This document shows positions 57,682 to 64,000 of a stretch of 64,000 nucleotides of DNA, in pieces. Origin of the DNA: Chondrosia reniformis. Its lineage: Eukaryota; Porifera; Demospongiae; Chondrillida; Chondrillidae. The stretch spans positions 8,239,001-8,303,000 of the forward strand of contig OX359195.1 in NCBI GenBank assembly GCA_947172415.1, in the 5' to 3' direction. Numbering within the stretch: the first letter of the stretch is position 1; each line of letters opens with the position of its first letter. The notes beneath the pieces are model-generated. The model saw only the letters and a program-made list of their open reading frames with translations. It was not told the origin of the DNA and did not search any database. The position numbers and the translations under genes are program-made.

Positions 57682-57690
57682 TATATATAA
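57682..57690 (-). promoter_or_regulatory. TATA box of ankyrin gene D
   Basis: TTATATATA on the minus strand, 74 bp before the start. A second candidate TATATAGA lies further up near 57727-57735. Confidence 0.45.
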
Positions 57691-59196
57691 CAGGATTCTA
57701 AGACTGGCTTCCAAGCTGACAGCCAGTCTATATAAACAGACAGTCACACCCACACCCACACATATCAAGTTTCAAAAGGAATTTGCATGCCAGTGTGATC
57801 CTTATTCAAATTGATTAGCTTGGGGCCTCTGTGGGTCGGACTTGTAACAGGAGACTGACTGCCTTTTCCACAGAGACAAAAGCTAATCAAATTGTTTCAT
57901 TGTAGCTTTACAACACCATTTGTTTAATCACAGGCAGTCACTTTTCTCAGTGAACAGAGGTACACAAGTTCCTCATATTGTAATTATTTCTTTTCCAAGT
58001 GGTTTATAAGATTTAGCTGTGACCTAATGAGAAGTACACGATATCTCTTTTGGGTGGCATATCTTGTGACTTGTTGAGCCTCTAAATGTAATTTGAATCT
58101 AAATCTTTTGGTCAAACATTACAACATCTTGGAGGATCTTCATCAGCAACTGCTGGTTTGGGTCAAGTACATACAACACATGTATACAGTATATAATAGT
58201 GTTAGTTGAATTATATAACTTGTACTGTGTAGCCTTGGAGTATAAATACATTGGTGTTGTGAGAGCTCCTTATAGAGGTCAAAGGTCATCATTATATGAT
58301 GTGTGTCTTGGTTGACTGATCAGATGATGTTTGTCGGAAGCTTACTCCTCCCACTCAATCCTCCCACTTGCATTCTCCAAAGACTGATTGGTGTTCTAGA
58401 AGTAACAAAGTGTCTAATTTGTCTCCATACAACAGATCTCTGTATGGAATGACAAATTTACAAGACAAGAACAACTTATCTCATTCAATAATCTTATCCG
58501 ATGGGGGACCTGGCAAGGTACGTGACTTCATGTGTACTGTTTCTACCAGTTATAGTGTGTGCTATACATAACTGACTATGTATCACTGTATCACACAGCG
58601 GGGGCGTGTCCCTCAAGGAATGATGAGATGTGCCTGCTGATATCTTGTGCATGAGAGCTCATCAGTAATCATATTCATAGGCTGACATCCACTTCCTTAC
58701 AAGGTCTGCTAGCTTTCCTTTAGTAGACTGGCTGGGAACACAAGCTGTACCACCCACAGACTGCAGCTCTAATATTATTCTTACTTTACCCAATTAACCA
58801 GGATAATAGCAGTTAATGATATTCATGACCCATAACTGCATTCATCAAAGAGAACTTTGTAATAGAATACACTCATTATGCGTACATACACATAGTTCAT
58901 ATGCAGTGTCCATTGGAGGTGGGTGCGGGGGATGTGTACTGTAATCTGTTTGATGATTTCATGTGACCAATTCATTGTTTGTATTGACAATATTAAGAAA
59001 TTGATCAAAGTATTGGTAGTAGGTAGTATCTTCCTCCAAAAACAGATAAGAACTCATTAGTGAAGTATAGTGAACACTGGACATTCATAGAGGAGATGGG
59101 ATTAATGTCCATTTCTTCAAATTGTTCCAGCTTGACTAATGTGACTTAATCATCTTGTGATTTGTATGGGAGTGGATTGAAGAATCATGTCAAGAT
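57691..59196. other. Spacer between ankyrin gene D and IQCC
   Basis: No gene seen. Short open frames only. Confidence 0.55.
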
Positions 59197-59528
59197 ACAG
59201 GGAGGGGGGAGAGGGGTGAGGGGGTGAGGGGAGAGGGGGAGAGGGGTGAGGGGGAGAGGGGGTGAGGGGAGAGGGGTGAGGGGGTGAGGGGGTGAGGGGA
59301 GAGGGGTGAGGGGTGAGGGGGAGAGGGGGTGAGGGGGAGGAGGGGGTGAGGGGTGAGGGGAGAGGGGGTGAGGGGGAGGAGGGGGTGAGGGGTGAGGGGA
59401 GAGGGGGTGAGGGGGAGGAGGGGGTGAGGGGTGAGGGGAGAGGGGGTGAGGGGGAGGAGGGGGTGAGGGGAGAGGGGGTGAGGGGAGAGGGGTGAGGGGA
59501 GAGGGGTGAGGGGGTGAGGGGGAGAGGG
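59197..59528. repeat. G-rich GAGGGG/TGAGGG tract
   Basis: About 330 bp of GAGGGGTGAGGG and GGGGGAGGAG variants on the plus strand, beginning 13 bp beyond the IQCC stop. Many runs of four or more G, so quadruplex formation is likely. Long frames across it are artefacts. Confidence 0.95.
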
Positions 59529-59541
59529 CCAATAGAGAATG

Positions 59542-60865
59542 TCATAAGTTTGTCTGTTGATTCTGCAACAAATGCTGTGTTTGGAGAGAGAGAAAGATGT
59601 AATTAGAAAGCAGTTGAAAGAGAAGAACAGCTACTGATTTACCTGTTGTCTTGTGTGAATGGTCTGTCTGATCCAAGTCAGTTCTAACACCAGCTGTTCT
59701 CTGAGTTCCTCATAACTCTTTCCCTCTTCTTCAGCTTCTAAAATAATTTTTCTAATTTCATGAAAATATACTTCATCTGTCAAATCAGTAGACATTGCTG
59801 GTTGGGGGTGTGCGACAGGTTGGGGGTGTGCGACAGGTTGGGGGTGTGTCACAGGTTGGGGGTGTGTCACAGGTTGGGGGTGTGTCACAGGTTGGGGGTG
59901 TGCGACAGGTTGGGGGTGTGTCACAGGTTGGGGGTGTGTCACAGGTTGGGGGTGTGCGACAGGTTGGGGGTGTGTCACAGGTTGGGGGTGTGTCACAGGT
60001 TGGGTGTGTGTCACAGGTTGGGGGTGTGTCACAGGTTGGGGGTGTGTCACAGGTTGGGGTTCTGTCACAGGTTGGGCGTGTGTCACAGGTTGGGGTTCTG
60101 TCACAGGTTGGGCGTGTGTCACAGGTTGGGGTTCTGTCACAGGTTGGGGGTGTGTCACAGGTTGGGGTTCTGTCACAGGTTGGGCGTGTGTCACAGGTTG
60201 GGGGTGTGTCACAGGTTGGGGGTGTGTCACAGAGAAAGTGGAACTGGGACTTGAGGACAAGGTAGTCTCGTCTGATGCAGGAGTCAAGAGAGTTGTTTGG
60301 TTGGAGCACTTTGACTGACAAGCATCAGCTGAGCTGACTGTCACGTGACCAATCACGTGACCAAGTAGTGTCTCCTCTGAAGTGTCTCCTACTAAGCTAG
60401 GAGGAAAGGAGTTCCAGTCCTCCTCACCAGCACGGTCAGACAGACTGTTGAGTGAAGTTACCAGGTTGTGCTCAGTAGTGACATCCACCTCCCCATGATC
60501 AGGTCTGGGGGAGGCTGTCAGGTGACGGGTAGGGCCATTGTAAGGGCTGGCATCTCGAGACTCTTTATCTTGAGATGTCATTTGCTCAGGTTCTGTTGGT
60601 CGAGGAGCAGGTGAAACATGGTTGCCATAGCAACTCCATTTTGGCAAGCAAAGAGATTCTTGCTTACTCCAAGTGATATTGTCTGCTTCAAAATCCTTTT
60701 CAATCTCTCCACAGATTTGTAGATACTCCTTTCTAACTTCTCTCACTAGCTTGCGTCTCGTGTACCGCCCCAGCACGTGAGCCTACAGCGAAACAGACAC
60801 ACACTCGCTGGACTGCACGTACAATTAGAATAGCAATTACCACTTACTTGCAAAAGAGCTTCCAT
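59542..60865 (-). CDS. IQCC: IQ motif-containing protein C
   Basis: Three exons: 60848-60865 (six codons, MEALLQ), 59643-60782, 59542-59574, giving 396 aa. The exon 1/2 junction rebuilds an IQ motif ([16 protein letters not shown]) for calmodulin-like partners. It is followed by [17 protein letters not shown] and ITWSKQES, the arrangement seen in human IQCC. Near the end, [20 protein letters not shown] also matches, and exon 3 adds [10 protein letters not shown] after an acceptor CCAAACACAG. Reading through the exon 2 donor would instead end at 59631 with VNQ. Between the two conserved parts lies a run of 24 six-residue repeats. Function is unknown. Head to head with archease, 54 bp apart. 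Confidence 0.82.
59798..60231 (-). repeat. 18-bp coding minisatellite in IQCC (24 x THPQPV)
   Basis: Twenty-four in-frame units, mostly THPQPV, with [18 protein letters not shown] and AHPQPV variants. The 18-bp unit keeps the frame open at any copy number, and also keeps other frames open, giving shadow ORFs on both strands. Confidence 0.93.
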
Positions 60866-60919
60866 TTGATACCTTCGGACGCGCCTCCTTCTCCAAGGGT
60901 TTTTCCCTTTGTATATAAA

Positions 60920-61995
60920 ATGGCTGCCTATCAAGCACCTTGCGATTTACCCTCGCAAATCACCCCAGAAGACAGAGGACAGGTGAAGGGGGGCAAATAC
61001 GAATGTACGTGTCGTAAAATGCTTATCCATTCTATGTACTTATATAAAATGGCGTCCCTTTGGCTCTACAGACCTCGACCACACAGCTGATGTACAGTAA
61101 GTAGATGGTTCTCCACTAGTACCACTTATGGACTCTTGATCTGTGTCTATAGGTTGCACTCTTGTATCCTTTTACGAGTAACACTCCACTACGTGCTGTT
61201 CTATCCTTATCTGTGTTTCTCTTAACTTGATCAAGGGGGGGATACCTTGGAGGAAGCTTTCGAACAAGTGAGTGACATCTTCTTGTGTGTGTAACTAGTG
61301 TTGAGTAGTGCTGGGGTGTAGGTGGGCGTGGCAATGTTTGGTTACATGACAGATCTTGAGAAAGTGGAGGAACACGAGACACAGGAAGTGGAGGCAAAAG
61401 GTTGGTTACCTTGGTTACCTTGGTTACCTTGGTTACCTGTTTGTGACAAGAACTGGAATATGATAGGATGCTTGAAGAACTAAACATTAAATACATTATA
61501 GTGTTCTATAAGTCAATTGTGCTAGTTGTGTAATGTTGTTGGATTGCAGGAGACGACTTGGAATCACTTTTGTACCACTTCTTGGACGAGTGGCTCTTTG
61601 TGTTCTCTGCAGATCCATTCTTTATTCCAAAAGTTAGACCACAATACAATACAATACATAACGTTTTACTTTAGTGTGTTTATTTGTTTAGAAAATAAAG
61701 ATAACAGATTTAGACAGAACAAACTTCACCATCAAATCCAAAGGGTAGCAATACATAGTTGAAGAACCATTTAAATGCAACCTATCTCTCCCTCACTTCC
61801 ACAGGTTTGGGGAGGTGTTTGATCTTCAAAAGCACCCTCAAGTCAGTTGCATTGTTGTAAGGCTCTCTGTGTGTGTCAAATTCTTCCTCCCCCCCCCCTC
61901 CCCAGGGTACTGAAGTGAAAGCTATAACATATTCAAATATGCAGATTTATGATTCAGAAAGGAAACACGAGTGTTATGTCATCATTGACATTTGA
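60920..61995 (+). CDS. ZBTB8OS: Archease (tRNA-splicing ligase cofactor)
   Basis: Cofactor that lets the RTCB ligase complete guanylylation during tRNA splicing and unfolded-protein-response mRNA ligation. Nine small exons: 60920-61004, 61072-61096, 61153-61163, 61236-61267, 61322-61400, 61550-61632, 61692-61744, 61805-61841, 61906-61995, giving 164 aa (human 167). Landmarks: KYEYLDHTADVQLHSWGDTL, LEEAFEQ, AMFGYMTDLEKVE, DDLESLLYHFLDEWLFVFSA, FFIPKKIKITDLDRTNF, HPQGTEVKAITYSNMQIY and the end YVIIDI. The metal-binding Asp of LDHTADV and the C-terminal Asp are present. Exon 3 is only 11 nt. A TATA-like run (GTATATAAAA) abuts the start codon. No frame is broken. Confidence 0.92.
61405..61440. 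repeat. TTACCTTGG x4 in archease intron 5
   Basis: Four copies of a 9-bp unit just inside the intron. Each contains a minus-strand-like CAAGGTAA donor word, but on the wrong strand for this gene. Confidence 0.85.
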
Positions 61996-62123
61996 GTCAG
62001 AACTGATTCAATCAATATTCATCGATATTAAATTTATATACAGTATGACATAAGGGGTTCTCTGTCGCCACTGTAGTGATGTCATGTGTCACGTTGACCA
62101 ATCAAACTGCTTAGCTTTGCGAG

Positions 62124-62160
62124 TATATAACTGGGAGGCCACGTGTTCGCTTCCTCTTTC
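62124..62160 (+). promoter_or_regulatory. TATA box and 5' TOP start of the PABP gene
   Basis: TATATAA at 62124-62130 is followed about 25-30 bp later by the pyrimidine tract CTTCCTCTTTC (62150-62160). This is the layout of a terminal-oligopyrimidine mRNA start. PABPC1 is a known TOP mRNA in vertebrates. Confidence 0.6.
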
Positions 62161-62189
62161 GGTCGCTCAACTTAAAATTTAGTAGACAA

Positions 62190-63956
<1,767 letters not shown>

Positions 63957-64000
63957 GTTAGTTGACCATTCTGTTTGAATATGCACACTTATATTGAGGC

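Noticed and set aside
59150..59545. Pro/Ser/His-rich open frames on the minus strand and Gly/Glu-rich on the plus strand
   Set aside because: They fall in the G-rich minisatellite next to the IQCC stop.
59760..60321. Long plus-strand frames (CHRLGV and SQVGGV repeats) and a second minus frame
   Set aside because: They are shadows of the in-frame IQCC hexapeptide repeat; only the THPQPV frame joins conserved sequence on both sides.
61048..61080. Second ATG with a TATA-like run in archease intron 1 (ATATAAAATGGCG)
   Set aside because: Joined to exon 2 it is out of frame and stops within a few codons.
60848..61090. 80-codon plus-strand frame crossing the archease start
   Set aside because: It begins upstream on the IQCC side and reads through archease intron 1; the spliced archease model is conserved and explains the region.

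Overview
The window looks like nuclear DNA of an early-branching animal, most likely a sponge. The evidence is a metazoan gene set with GT-AG introns mostly of about 60-200 nt, AT-rich spacers, and protein similarity that is clear but distant from vertebrates. The species cannot be fixed from sequence alone. Gene models were built by eye: donors, acceptors and phase were checked against remembered family alignments. Every complete model has a coding length divisible by three, and predicted lengths match the families (GCLC 640 aa, archease 164 aa, RPLP1 113 aa, TRMT11 472 aa).

Layout. 1-13.6 kb is dense: ALDH8A1 (minus, cut by the left edge), a PH-PDZ adaptor (plus), ribosomal RPLP1 (minus), HS1BP3-like PX protein (plus), tRNA methyltransferase TRMT11 (minus), and a PHF3/DIDO1-type PHD-TFIIS-SPOC protein (plus). 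13.6-18.8 kb has no confident gene but holds a GC-richer island at 17.25-18.06 kb. 18.8-24.4 kb is a 16-exon glutamate-cysteine ligase catalytic subunit (GCLC, minus). 25-57.6 kb contains four single-exon ankyrin genes (25.0, 26.8, 41.2 and 56.5 kb) that form one lineage-specific family. They lie in and around AT-rich, gene-poor DNA (28-41 and 42-48 kb) full of minisatellites. 48.4-64 kb is dense again: TMEM94 (minus), CCHCR1 (plus), ankyrin paralogue D (minus), IQCC (minus), archease/ZBTB8OS (plus) and cytoplasmic poly(A)-binding protein (plus, cut by the right edge).

How it fits together. Ten conserved genes sit in five head-to-head pairs whose start codons are only about 54-194 bp apart: ALDH8A1/PH-PDZ, RPLP1/HS1BP3, TRMT11/DIDO1, TMEM94/CCHCR1, IQCC/archease. 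The most novel content is the ankyrin family. Each member has an N-terminal RRxSDxLxDxLR element (a protein kinase A consensus on a predicted helix), then an RVxF-type protein phosphatase 1 docking motif, then two blocks of ankyrin repeats as in MYPT-type PP1 targeting subunits. All four are intronless and have a TATA box 50-75 bp upstream. Two of them form a near-identical inverted pair with a diverged middle. Other items of note are a 5' splice site copied eight times in a GCLC intron, a miRNA-like hairpin in another GCLC intron, an 11-nt microexon in archease, a duplicated TFIIS central domain in the DIDO1 homologue, and TOP, TATA and A-rich elements at the PABP gene.
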